Of a stretch of 64,000 nucleotides of DNA, positions 41,507 to 52,024 are shown one piece after another. This stretch comes from Saprolegnia diclina VS20. Its lineage: Eukaryota > Oomycota > Saprolegniomycetes > Saprolegniales > Saprolegniaceae. The stretch covers positions 554,230 through 618,229 of the forward strand of contig NW_008246079.1 of assembly GCF_000281045.1 (NCBI RefSeq), in the 5' to 3' direction. The stretch's first letter is position 1; every line of letters begins with the position of its first letter. A program made the translations under genes and the position numbers. The notes under the pieces were generated by a model that was not told the origin of the DNA, did no database searches, and was given only the letters and a program-made list of their open reading frames with translations.

Positions 41507-43181
41507 ATGCGGCGATCGTACGGCGCGCTCTTTGTGGCTCTTCACCTATGGGCCTGCGGTATGGTGTACGTCTTCTACGCCATGCACCTGGCCGAGAGCG
41601 CGTCCTCGCCGCCAGCGCTGCGGCCAGTCTGGGCCATCGACGACTTTGAGTGCATTGGGTGGCAGTCCGCAGGCACGTGCGGCGACGAGCGCGACCAGCG
41701 CAACGCCTGCACCGAAGACCTAAAGCTTCCGGCGATGGGCGCGTGCGTAATCAGCAACAGGTCGTCGGGCGCTACCCTTACCGCCATGCGCTCGACATGC
41801 TCGTCGACCAAGCACTATGTCCAATACTCGTGCCGGGACGCGCGCGCCTTTATGGACTTTGGCCCGCTCTCGGAGCGCTATGTGCATACGCCGACTGCGC
41901 CAATCTTTACGCAGCCGTGGTACGCCCTCGGTACGACCATGCGGTCGCGACGTCATCCACAACGAGATGGTAGAGGGCGAACGGGGCATCGTCATGGTCG
42001 TCCAAAGCGCGTCGCTCGTGAGTGCGTTTGCCAGCATCCACTCACTCCGCGCCTTGGGCTGTTCCTTGCCAATCGAGTTGTGGTGCGTATTCTGTCACAT
42101 TTGCCTGCTGCGGCTACATGCAAGTTGCAGGTATCGTAGCGACGAGACGGCGCTGACTGACCCGATCCTGACGTATCTTCTATCGCACGACATGCTTCTA
42201 TCGCTTCGCCGCATCCAAGACCCGCGCGCCACAGGCTTTTACACCAAGCCCTACGCTCTCTTCTACAGGTATTCCTTCTCGCGTAGCATCGCTGTACTCG
42301 ATATGAGATAGTGCGTTCCAACATGTACTGCTGCTGGACACGGACAACTTTGCGATCGCGGACCCCACGTACCTCTTTGATCTACCAGCGTACAAGGCCC
42401 ACGGCGCGGTCTTCTGGCCCGACTTTTGGCAGCCGACCAACTCGATTTTCAACGTGCACAACGAAAGTCTTCTCTGGTACAGACTATCAAGTTGATACAA
42501 TCGAACACGATGCAGGGAGCTTCTGGACCTCCCGCCCGTCGATATGTTTGAACAAGAGAGTGGTCAAGTGCTCGTGGACCGGCGGCGGCACGAGCGAGCG
42601 CTGCACATGCTCATGTTTTACGCCATCGAGCGCCCGCCGCTCTTAACGCGCCTGCGCCTCGTCTGGGGCGACAAGGACCTCTACCGCCTCGCGTGGCTCA
42701 AGACAAAGAGCAGCTTTCGCATGGTGGCACGGCCGCCAGGAGCCCTCGGTGTGCACCACCCGCAGTACCCTCGGTTTTGCGGGCTCAGCATGGTAACTCT
42801 ATAATTGGGTGATGACGTGGCGACACGAGCGTCTTGTAGGTGCAGTACGACGACGTTGGCCGCGAGATCTTTTTTCACCGCAACACGCGCAAGCTGTCGC
42901 GGGACGCGACGGCCAATGCGCGGTATCAATGGACGCACCTCCAGGCCTTCCGGTTAGCCGGGCGACTGACGAGTGAGTACCGGCCTGCGTCGTGGGACGG
43001 CTCCGAGCAGTACGGCGAAAGCGCGTGCTTCGGGGTTGAGCTCTACATGCACGCCAAGCTCGAGGATGGATCGCCCGCCTACGATGTGATCGCGATCAAG
43101 GACACGCCGTTTGCGCATGTCGAGGCGACGCTTCTCGGCTACGCACGCATCGCACTGCAGCTTGCAAAGCCCGCGAAATAA
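41507..43181 (+). CDS. GT71/MNN1-like alpha-mannosyltransferase, type II membrane protein, six exons
   Basis: Predicted exons 41507-41930, 41974-42082, 42131-42268, 42312-42476, 42516-42792 and 42840-43181; 484 residues, introns 39-48 nt. A membrane helix at residues about 6-27 follows a short basic start, giving type II Golgi topology. The catalytic region has GIVMVVQSASLVSAFASIHS, LGCSLPIELWYRSDE, and HVLLLDTDNFAIADPTYLFD with the DxD metal/nucleotide-sugar motif DTD, then FWPDFWQP; this order is that of MNN1/GT71 alpha-mannosyltransferases. They extend N- or O-linked mannan chains in the Golgi. Linkage and acceptor are not predictable. Splicing into possible exons upstream (41310-41460) would give a longer N-terminus; the ATG at 41507 is the conservative choice. 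Confidence 0.85.
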
Positions 43182-43781
43182 GAGCACTGCCTTGCGCCCC
43201 AATGTGCGGAACCGTGCACGTACGACACTAATGACGTGGCAGAGTAGCATGCCAGTTTGCACTTGGGCATGTCGTTTCGAGTGGAGAGGGGGTGGAGCTT
43301 CTTTGTTGAGAGACGCGGTTGGACTCGTCAACTCAGTTCGAGCATCCTCTGTCGCCGACCGCACCTTGCCACGTGATGCAAGCGACATGGCAATGGGCGT
43401 CAAGCACGCTTGGTTGGCGGAGGGTGGCACTAGCAGATGCACGTCAGCATACCAGTTGTAGACTCGTCCATCATTACACGGCCGTATCTGTTTGGGATGA
43501 TATCGGTACGAAAGCACAGGCTATCTTTAGTCGCGTTGGGTGCATGCTCTTGCGGCCGCTCGAGGCCGAGGTCCACCACGCGCGGCGGCTCGTGGCTTCC
43601 ATGCGCTGCGTCGTCGTCGTCTCTGAGTTTTTTCATTTGCTCGGCCCGGCGCTATCGGCGCACGTCCGGCGCTTTGACGTCGCGGCCGCCGTCCGTACCT
43701 CGCCCCGCACGGTCTCGTGCCGGTATTCATGCGTCCGTCTGCTGCTGCTCAGTCGTGTGGTGTAGCCGCTTTCGGTCCAAA
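43182..43781. other. Intergenic region
   Basis: 600 bp between plus-strand genes. Short frames on both strands near 43540-43760 are Arg-rich and without motif. No gene called. Confidence 0.4.
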
Positions 43782-46415
43782 ATGGCCACGCGAATCCAAC
43801 GGCGGTGGCGCGGGTGCGTGCAGCGTCTCATGAGCCAGAGCCCTGAGGCACTCGACCAGGTTTGTGCGCCGGCGCCGCTTCTTTCGTGCACTGTACGCCC
43901 ACAAGCGCCACAGCACCAAACGAGGTTCTCCGTAGCAACACACCTCGTATGACGACACTGGGCTAGGCATGGCCAAGTTTGAGCGCGCGGCACGAACGCT
44001 TCAGCGCGTCTACCGCGGGTATCGTTGTCGGCAGTGGCTTTTGCGCCGAGCCAAGGACGCCCTGCGCGGCCCGTAATGCATCTCTGACAGACTTTATCGA
44101 CACTGATGAGATGGCGCAAGGAGCATATACGGAGGCGACGCGCGCCTCGTGTATAGGCCACCCGACCGCCTCTGCACTCGTCTCGAACGACTCCGGGAGC
44201 GCCGGATAGCGTACCAAATGACGTGGCACGAGCTGCTCGCGTTGCAAGCCAAGCGCGACGCTCTTCTAGCGACCCACGTGGCGCTGCAAGCGCAGCTGCA
44301 GGATGCCAACGGCAACGGTACACCACAGCGTTTGCTTGTCCTTGTGCAGGTTTTGGCTCTAGACGTCGCGACGTCCCTCATTGATGGGTTTCCATCAACC
44401 TATGCGCCGACGATTGTCAGCAACGTATTTGCGATGGCTGCGGACGCTCTGTTTGACCACTGATGTCTTAGTTTCTCAGCCGGCGGCTCCCGACGTTGCA
44501 GCGCGACGTCGACGCAACGCGCGTCGCGCTCTTGTACGAGCGCCTCGTGCAGCCGCTGCTGCACACCGCCGTCACCCTCGTCTCGGCTCGGTACATACCA
44601 ATGTGCGTCTCACGTGGCAAGTGCCATACGCTGGTGTGCGCAGGCTCCGCATGCGGCCCGTGCGGTCGGCCTTTTTCATCCGCCGCTCCATCTACCGCGC
44701 GTGTGAGATCCGGTAGGATATTCGCTAAGAAGTGAATGGGTCTCGACGTTGCTGCCTGTAGGCGCGCCACGTCACATGCCGCCTGTCTCTTGCGGCTCAC
44801 GACCAATATGCAGCGACGGCACCTCGAGGACGCAGTGGCGGCGGCCACCACGCTCGCGAGCTGGTGGCGCATGCTCCAAGCGATCGCGATTCGCCTCCAA
44901 CTCCGGCGCGCCCACGCCTTGCGGCAGCTTGGCGTTGTCACGTACATGCTCCTGCGCTCCAAGCCCATCGCCCATGCCGCGCGCTACACCGTCCACCGAC
45001 GCCACGTTGAGGTACGTCACCACCGTCGGCATGGGCTTGTCACTGACGTAATCAGCTGCGCATTCGACAACGCGTGTGGCGCCGCCTGCTCGGGGCCTTT
45101 TTTGGCGGCTGGCGACAGTTTGTGGCGATCGTCCAACACGACCGCCTGCGCCGACGACAACTCTACGAAGACGGGCTAAGGAAGGGAATGCACCGGGCTG
45201 CTGCGTCGATCCAGCGTACCACGCGCCGGTACTTGGTCGACGCCCGCCCGCGCTACTTGGAGCACGTTCGGAACGACCTCCACCCGCTCGTCGCGCGTTA
45301 CGAGTCGCAGTGGCGGGACGCGGGGACGGTGCCCGCGGCATTCGTGGTGTCGACGTTGACGGCGGACATGGCCGCGCGCTGCGATGCGACCAACGACGAG
45401 ATATGGGCGACATGCGCCATCGAGTACTCCTTGCCGTATACGCGTCTCGACCCGCTCTCGACGTGGTTGCCCGACGCGCTCCAGCGTTGCTTTGGGTACG
45501 TCGTCGGTCCTCATCCGTGCGTGGCAAAACGGCTGACAGTGGTGGTTCAGAGCGAGCGTGGCGACGCGTGTCGAGCGCTGGCCGTGGCGCGGGCTCTTCC
45601 TATCCTTTCTCGAGCGCGTGAGCGCATGGTTCCGGCACGAGAGCGACCGGCCTGCGCAGCGACTCGACATCGAGAGCCGCGTCGAGGCATCGTGTGTGAT
45701 GCTATCGTACGCTGCCTACCTCGCAGGGTCGCGCCGCCTGCCGTTGCATCACGGTACGACGGCACGACTGCTTCTGGTAGCAGCACTCGGTGCGTAGATG
45801 CACGCGCGCTCCTGGCCGAGTGGGCGCGCGCGACCGATGCGCGACGGCGCCTCGTGGCCTCGCCAGCAACGACGGACCCACGCACGCTCGCATCGTACGG
45901 CACGTTTCATCGCGAGATGGGCTTGCACAAGACGCTGTGTGACCACTGCTGGGCCATGCTCGAGGTCGAGCGACATGCCACTGCGTGCGCCACGTGCGGC
46001 CACACGTTCATCGAGCGTCCGACCGCTTCGTCGATGGCTAATGCCGACGGTACTACGACCACAGTGCGCGGCAATGGTGGTCGACGCTGCTTGTAGCGGT
46101 CGAGCCCATCGACTTGCTTGTCTTGCACGCCTTCTTCCATGCCATGGCGCCCGTCGGCCACGCGAACCGCCTACGCCCCGTTCCTTCTGTGTGGAAGGCT
46201 GCCACGGCGCATGCGCTGCCGTGGATCGAGGTACGGCGATCGCGTCCTGTGGCCCATGATGAAGCTGTCGGTAGACGCTGTACGAGCATGGTCTGCGCAC
46301 GCTCTCTGATGCGATGCGCTGCCCCAAGCAGCTCGTGTCCAATGACGTCGGGCTACCTCGAGCAGTGCATGCCACGTTGCTGCTTTTCGTACATCAACTC
46401 GGGCGACGCATGTGA
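43782..46415 (+). CDS. Multi-IQ-motif protein with C-terminal CxxC zinc-binding segment, 13 exons
   Basis: Predicted exons: 43782-43813, 43848-43924, 43967-44072, 44124-44317, 44363-44424, 44472-44590, 44644-44712, 44762-45011, 45056-45495, 45551-45753, 45798-46049, 46097-46230, 46275-46415; 692 residues. Most introns are 42-55 nt; the first (34 nt) is weak. IQ-type calmodulin/light-chain sites are visible: RIQRRWRG, TLQRVYRGYRCRQW and SIQRTTRRYLVDARP, with other Arg-rich helices between. Near residues 565-590 two CxxC pairs (CDHC and CATCGHTF) suggest one zinc site. The protein resembles axoneme- or cytoskeleton-associated IQ proteins, but I cannot name the family. Every exon junction kept frame, which supports the model as a whole. 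Confidence 0.7.
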
Positions 46416-46485
46416 ATCACTCGTATATTACTGCACGTCGTTGGAGGAGTTGGAGGAGTTGCCAAGTGACGCGGACAGGAGCTGC

Positions 46486-47192
46486 TTACTTGCGCAGCTT
46501 GAGCAAGAGGCTCTTGTTGCTCTTGATCTTCTTCTGAAGCTGCAACATGCCGTACAACAAGGCCTCGGCCGTGGGCGGGCAGCCCGGGACGTAAATGTCG
46601 ACGGGAATAATACGGTCGACACCACGCACCACCGAGTACGAGTAGTGGTAGTAGCTATTCCAATCGACGCATGAGCATATCCTGTCAAGAGACAAGCCAA
46701 CGTACCCGCCACCGTTGGCGCAACTGCCCATGGACACGACGTAGCGGGGCTCCGGCATCTGATCGTAGACGCGGCGGAAGGCGGGCGCCATCTTATTTGT
46801 CAAGGTGCCGGCCACAATCATCACATCCGACTGACGGGGACTGGCACGGAAGACCATACCCATGCGCTCGAAATCGTAGCGCGAGCCGGCCGTGTGCATC
46901 ATTTCGACGGCGCAGCAAGCAAGACCGAAGGTCATGGGCCACATCGAGCCACGACGCGCCCAGTTGACGAGGTCGTCAACCTTGCTCACAACGTACTCTA
47001 CAGCAGCATGGCGTCAGATGGAGCTTGGCGCATGATGCACGACGTACCGACGCTGTTCTTGGCGTTGTTGGGGGCCATGAGGTCCGAGACGCTGGCGCGC
47101 GGCGAGAGCTCCGCGTTCGTGGCGAAGGGCGCAGCGGCCGACGAGGAGCGAGCCGCGAGCGCCGACGTGCGACCCAAGGAGCGAGCGAGCAT
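46486..47192 (-). CDS. NDUFS7: NADH:ubiquinone oxidoreductase 20-kDa Fe-S subunit (NDUFS7/PSST/NuoB), three exons
   Basis: Predicted exons on the complement: 47048-47192, 46706-46997, 46486-46654; 201 residues, introns 50 and 51 nt. The first 40 residues (Arg/Ala/Ser-rich) are a mitochondrial presequence. The core is unmistakable: [56 protein letters not shown] and [18 protein letters not shown]. The Cys residues in ACC, GSC and PGC bind cluster N2, the terminal iron-sulfur centre of complex I next to the ubiquinone site. Presequence and introns show it is nuclear-encoded. Confidence 0.96.
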
Positions 47193-48058
47193 GGCGACGA
47201 AGGGAAGATGGAAAACAGGCGCCTTGGCAACCGTCCAATGGAGGGCTCGTCTCGCAAGTTCGCGCACCTGGCATTCGCTAGCGACGCAATATGAAGTCCA
47301 CAGCGTTTCGCACTGAAATAGTGTGGTTTCATTTTCTTGAACGCCCTTGTCCTTGGCCAGAGAGCGCACACGCACTCGTGGACACGATCGAGGTACAATA
47401 GTTCAGCGTTGTTCCTATTCATCACGCAGGTCCCGATCGACCCCGGTCCTCGCCACAGGGTGCGACTACAGTGGCGAGTGCGAAATGATTACGCCATCAC
47501 ACACCTCAGAAATAGTGTGTGGGCAGGGCCCATGGAAGGTTTAAGCGATGGCGACTGCCCGGTGGATGCGTCGAGGAGCGCATGGACCGGTGCTTCAACC
47601 TAAGTATGTGTGCGCATGCTTTGGGCCGTCGCATGCTTGCGGCGGTGACGATTGCGCGTCGCCGGCTTGCGCTTGCCCTTGTCGTCAATGGCAAGGCGAA
47701 CTTGACACGCGCGCACCGGCACGAACGAGGGGTAGGGAATCGCCGAAGGTTTGGTCGCGAGGCCGTGGGCCGAAAATAAGCCTTAAACGAGGCGCTTATA
47801 AATCGGACATGTCCGAATTGGCGGCGCCGGCCATTCTATTTCGTTACATACAGAACGCAAGGTGTTTGGATCAGCTGCGATGGGGTGTAATCATGCGCGT
47901 CTGCTGGCCTTTTATATCGCGTTGCATTTTAATGCCAACGATTTGCTTTTACCTTGGTGTTTGTATCCAATCGTGAATCGGGCGCATTAAAATGCGAGTA
48001 GAAAAGGTGCACCTACCTGTTCGTAGGTTTCGACTTGCGCAAAACTCGAGAGGCGACG
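47193..48058. other. Intergenic region between divergent genes
   Basis: 866 bp. Includes the palindrome at 47803-47821 and AT-rich DNA at 47830-47990, likely the promoter of the coiled-coil gene. No gene recognised. Confidence 0.45.
47803..47821. promoter_or_regulatory. 14-bp palindrome with GTCCGAATTGG extension
   Basis: TCGGACATGTCCGA (47803-47816) is a perfect palindrome; the 11 bases at 47811-47821 are identical to 33627-33637 upstream of START-FYVE gene 2. It lies about 240 bp before the start of the coiled-coil gene. Confidence 0.45.
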
Positions 48059-48934
48059 ATGCTCAAGCGCACGCTCCCGACGTCGACGCCGGCCGAGTAC
48101 CCGAGCAAGATCCAGATCTTGTACCCGCGCCCGGACCAGAGCGGGCCGCGGGACGCCGCCGACGACGCCAAGCCCTTCGGCGCGTACTACTCGCCGCACC
48201 TGCCACCGAGCCTGCCGCCGCAGCGAGCGCACTATGGCGAGTGGCCCAAGCCGCAGTGGGAGCCATCGATGGAGCACAGCGAGAGCGGCAAGCCAATGCT
48301 GTACCCGCGCAGCCACGACGACCAAAGCGCTTTGCAACACAACACGCCGCAACAACAGCATTTGCACCCTCCGCAGCAGCAGCAGCATCAACACCAACAT
48401 GCGCATCTGCAACATCACGCCAATGCTGGGCCCGCGATGAAGCGGTCGTGGCGGGAGATGGAAGAGCATTTTGTGTGGCAGCGCGAGACCAAGCGCCGCG
48501 AAGACGAGTTTGACGACGCACCGATCCTCGCGGCCTCGACGCCACCGCCCGAGCCCGTGTCGTCACCGACGTCGTCGGACGTGCTCGAGAAGGACGACGA
48601 GAAGCTTCTGAGCAAGGCGTCGGCCGGGAAGAAGCGCAACCGCATGAAGGACGAGATCGACACGTTGCGAAAAGAGATCTTTGCCATGACCAAGCAGATC
48701 GACACGTTGAAGGCGCACCATACTGGGAAGCACGCGCCGCGCGGGAAGGTGCTCTGGGCCGACATTGCCAAGCAGCAGGAGGCCGAGCTCGGCCGCGTCG
48801 TGCACGAAAACCAGCAGCTCCGGCAGACGCTCGAGGAGCACCTCGGCATTGCGCAAGACTACCTCGACTCCATTTTGCCCAAGCAGCCGCCGACCAAAGA
48901 CGTCTCGGCGCTCCCCGTCATTATGTGTCTCTAG
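48059..48934 (+). CDS. bZIP-like coiled-coil protein with Gln/His tract
   Basis: Single exon, 291 residues from the ATG at 48059; the frame is open upstream only through TTG. The N-terminal third is Pro-rich; residues about 95-130 are Gln/His repeats. Residues about 190-275 form a coiled coil: a basic start (GKKRNRMKDEIDTLRKEIFA), a break with WADIAKQQ, then LGRVVHENQQLRQTLEEHL. The arrangement of a Lys/Arg start, a broken leucine heptad and W-x2-IA-x2-Q is one I associate with a bZIP-like family expanded in Saprolegniales, but the canonical bZIP basic region (N-x7-R) is not clear. A transcription-factor role is therefore only a possibility. Confidence 0.65.
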   Translation: MLKRTLPTSTPAEYPSKIQILYPRPDQSGPRDAADDAKPFGAYYSPHLPPSLPPQRAHYGEWPKPQWEPSMEHSESGKPMLYPRSHDDQSALQHNTPQQQHLHPPQQQQHQHQHAHLQHHANAGPAMKRSWREMEEHFVWQRETKRREDEFDDAPILAASTPPPEPVSSPTSSDVLEKDDEKLLSKASAGKKRNRMKDEIDTLRKEIFAMTKQIDTLKAHHTGKHAPRGKVLWADIAKQQEAELGRVVHENQQLRQTLEEHLGIAQDYLDSILPKQPPTKDVSALPVIMCL

Positions 48935-49316
48935 AAGCTCCTATTCCCGTACCAATAAATTCTCCAAGCTCTCTGCTCCTTGCCAAGGATCTAGCCGGAT
49001 CCGACTCGAGAGTCAGTCGTCGAACGCGGGATGAGGTGCTCGCCATTACGTCGCCAGCGATGATACTCGTACGCGCAATCACTGCTTTGAGACTTCGCTC
49101 GAGTCGAACCACTCCGACTATAGTATCCTTGAAGTTAGAGTTGGACTGTAGAACTGACACCTTGGTCCCCAACTGTTCTATTTCAACACCTAGAGTATAT
49201 AGTTTAGTCGAACTCGTCAGATAGTCGTCTCGACCAGAAAAGACAATATTGGGTGGAGAGGAACACAGCAGAGTGCACGCTGCCAAGGAACAGTTTGATT
49301 GCAGAGGTTACACTCT
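48935..49316. other. Intergenic region between convergent genes
   Basis: 382 bp between the 3' ends of the coiled-coil gene and ALAS. No gene or repeat recognised. Confidence 0.4.
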
Positions 49317-50900
49317 TTACGCCGCCTGGTGGAGCTCGGGCTCTTCGTAGTTGAAGAACTGGACTTCCGCGAGGTGCTCCTGGGGCTTGGCGAAGCGTTC
49401 GAGACCCACTTTGTCCCAGACCTGGATGAGCGACTCGACCAGATGGTCCATCATCTCGGGCGTGTGCGTGGGCGACGGCGTGATGCGGAGACGCTCCTCA
49501 CCACGCGGCACGGTCGGGAAGTTGATGGGCTGGATGTAAATGTCGTGCTTCTCCATCAAGAGCTGGCTCGCCTGCTTGACCTTGATCGCGTCACCGACCA
49601 TGAGAGGAATGATGTGGCTCACGCTCGGAAGGAGCGGGAAGCCGAGGTCCACGAGGCGCACCTTGAGCTCGGCCGAGTTGGCGTGCATCGCGATGCGCTC
49701 TTCCTGGGACTCCTTCAAATGCGAGATCGAAGCGATCGCGCCAGCCGCCAGCATCGGAGGAATCGACGTCGTGAAGATGAAGCCGGGGGCCGTCGAACGG
49801 AACGCGTCGACAAGCGCGGCCGAGCCGGCAATGTAGCCGCCCATGATGCCATAGCCCTTGGCAAGCGTCCCCGTGATCATCGTGATGCGGTCCATGCAGT
49901 GGTCGCGCTCCGCGACGCCGGCGCCGCGGTTGCCGTAGAGGCCGACCGCGTGCACTTCGTCGCAGAACGTCATGGCGCCGTACTTGTCGGCAAGGTCGCA
50001 AATCTCGTTCATGGGTGCGATCGTGCCCTCCATCGAGTTGACGCTCTCGAAGAGGATGAGCTTCGGCGCGTTCGGGTCGGCGGCCTTGAGCTTGGCCTCG
50101 AGGTCTTCAAGGCTGTTGTGCTTGTAGATGTGCTTCTCGCACTTGGAGTGGATGATGCCCTCAATCATGGACGCATGGTTGAACTCGTCCGAGAACATGA
50201 CAAGGCCCGGGAAGATCTTGCCGAGCGTCGCGATCGTCGAGTCGTTGCAGACGTAGCACGACGTGAAGAGGAGCGCGCCTTCCGTCTTGTGCAAGTCGGC
50301 GAGCTCCTTCTCGAGGAGCACGTGGTTGTGGTTCGTGCCCGAGATGTTGCGGGTGCCACCGGCGCCACCGCCCGACTTGAAGAGGAACTCCTGCATCGCG
50401 CCGACGACCTTGGGGTGCTGGCCCATGGCGAGGTAGTCGTTCGCGCACCACGCAATCACTTCCTTGGTCTTTGTCGGCGACTCGTGGTACGTGGCCTTGG
50501 GGAATTCACCGCGCTTGCGCTCGAGGTCGGCAAACTGGCGGTACCGGCCTTCGCTCTTGATGCGCGAGATGGTCTTCTGGAACCCGCGCTCGTACTCGTC
50601 GTGGCTGAGACCGCCGAGGCGCTCGTACTTGCCGGCCGGGCGGCGGTACGGCTGCACCTTCTTGGGAGCCGGCGTGGGCTTGGCGAACGGCGCCGTGAAC
50701 GTCACCTCCTGGAACTTGGTCGTGATCGCCTCGGCCTCCTGCGCCTGGTTCTGCATCATGGTCGACATGTGCGGGCACATCTTGGCGAGCTTGGCGATGT
50801 TGGGCACAAGCGCCTGCTTGGTGACGCTGGACGCGTGCATGAAGGGGCAGGCCTTGGCGAGCTGGCGCGAGGCGACGACGCTGGACCGGGTCAGAGCCAT
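49317..50900 (-). CDS. ALAS: 5-aminolevulinate synthase, mitochondrial
   Basis: Single exon, 527 residues. It condenses glycine and succinyl-CoA to 5-aminolevulinate, the first step of haem synthesis by the Shemin route. Family blocks: [58 protein letters not shown] with the Asp that holds the PLP ring nitrogen, and [14 protein letters not shown] where Lys348 is the Schiff-base lysine. The N-terminus is a mitochondrial presequence and contains two CP dipeptides in heme-regulatory-motif context (ACPFM, Cys18; MCPHM, Cys42), which in animal ALAS sense haem and block import or stability. Similar regulation is likely but not shown. Lack of introns contrasts with most neighbours. Confidence 0.96.
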   Translation of the reverse strand: MALTRSSVVASRQLAKACPFMHASSVTKQALVPNIAKLAKMCPHMSTMMQNQAQEAEAITTKFQEVTFTAPFAKPTPAPKKVQPYRRPAGKYERLGGLSHDEYERGFQKTISRIKSEGRYRQFADLERKRGEFPKATYHESPTKTKEVIAWCANDYLAMGQHPKVVGAMQEFLFKSGGGAGGTRNISGTNHNHVLLEKELADLHKTEGALLFTSCYVCNDSTIATLGKIFPGLVMFSDEFNHASMIEGIIHSKCEKHIYKHNSLEDLEAKLKAADPNAPKLILFESVNSMEGTIAPMNEICDLADKYGAMTFCDEVHAVGLYGNRGAGVAERDHCMDRITMITGTLAKGYGIMGGYIAGSAALVDAFRSTAPGFIFTTSIPPMLAAGAIASISHLKESQEERIAMHANSAELKVRLVDLGFPLLPSVSHIIPLMVGDAIKVKQASQLLMEKHDIYIQPINFPTVPRGEERLRITPSPTHTPEMMDHLVESLIQVWDKVGLERFAKPQEHLAEVQFFNYEEPELHQAA

Positions 50901-52024
50901 GGTTCGATCGTAGTGGTACCGAAGGCCGGGGAAATCGAAGAATGGGTCGAGCGTTCGATGCCTTCAACCGCGGTATACAAAGATGCAGTCCTCGGGCGTC
51001 CTGCGTCAATTAATTTGCCTATTTTTTTTACTTTACGCTTTCGAATACGGGGGAAACTGCGTGAAAAATGAAAATTAATAATTATTTTATGACGAACGTC
51101 ACAGAAATACGCTGCATTGCACATGGCTACCATGGGGTATATTATTTTTGTTTGGTGAGTATACACTTGGCGTTTGTATGTATTTTTATGGAAAACCTAC
51201 AACGGATGAGAATTTTTATGTGGCCAGTGGACTTTGTCAGCCACGAGTTCATTCGCATCCGGCTGCTCGCGAAGCGGCGCCTGAATTAAATGTGTTTGTT
51301 CTGATTTATCAGTCGAAACGACTTTGAGGACTGGCTGTGTACCTTCTCTTCACCTTGCAGGGTTGCATGGCGACGGGCGGGTTGCCGTCTCGTTCAAGTC
51401 GTGTCGGCTACTCTTCCGCGCTCCTCGTGGTATTACCACCCACTACGCACCGCAATCGCTGCGATTATGGCTACACCATAAACCTTGTGATTAGCCGCAG
51501 CTCGACGGCGACGATCGACGTCGATCTTGAGTTTCAAGTTGCGAGGACGATGACGAGGCTCCAGTTGCCAACCAAATCCAGCCGGCGAGGGCGCGTGTGA
51601 TTGGTGGAAAAGAGTGTCCCAGCAATTGAACGGCCGGTGGAAGAACGAGGCGTTCGCCGAGCTTCCACGTGCGTCTTCATGTGCCGTCCAGCGCTCACGC
51701 TTGATCGAGCCCGAGCGCGATAAGCGTCATCGGTCACGTACGCACTGTGTCGATCCAACTCTCGCCTTGCAGCGCACTCAAATAGTGTATGTAAGGCACG
51801 CTTTTAGACAGCACCAACACCATCATATGTTAACATTCTCGCAGCGACTTGGAGCGTGCGCACTTCCTACTTGTGTTGAAAGTGCATGCTCGAGGTGGGT
51901 TGCGGCCCGAGTGATCGCGTCTGGGGGCGCCGCTCATGGATTCTTGTATGACACTATTTGAAGTACGATGCCCATCAAATCAGGAGTCTAAAAATAGACG
52001 TGGTCGGCGCGGCACCCAAGTGCA
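50901..52024. other. Intergenic region
   Basis: 1.1 kb between divergent starts. The left 400 bp are AT-rich (51015-51300) and probably the ALAS promoter. No gene, RNA or repeat recognised. Confidence 0.45.

Noticed and set aside
49299-51071. Plus-strand ORF of 590 codons opposite ALAS
   Set aside because: Its only reason to exist is the absence of certain codons on the ALAS strand; no motif, while ALAS is certain.
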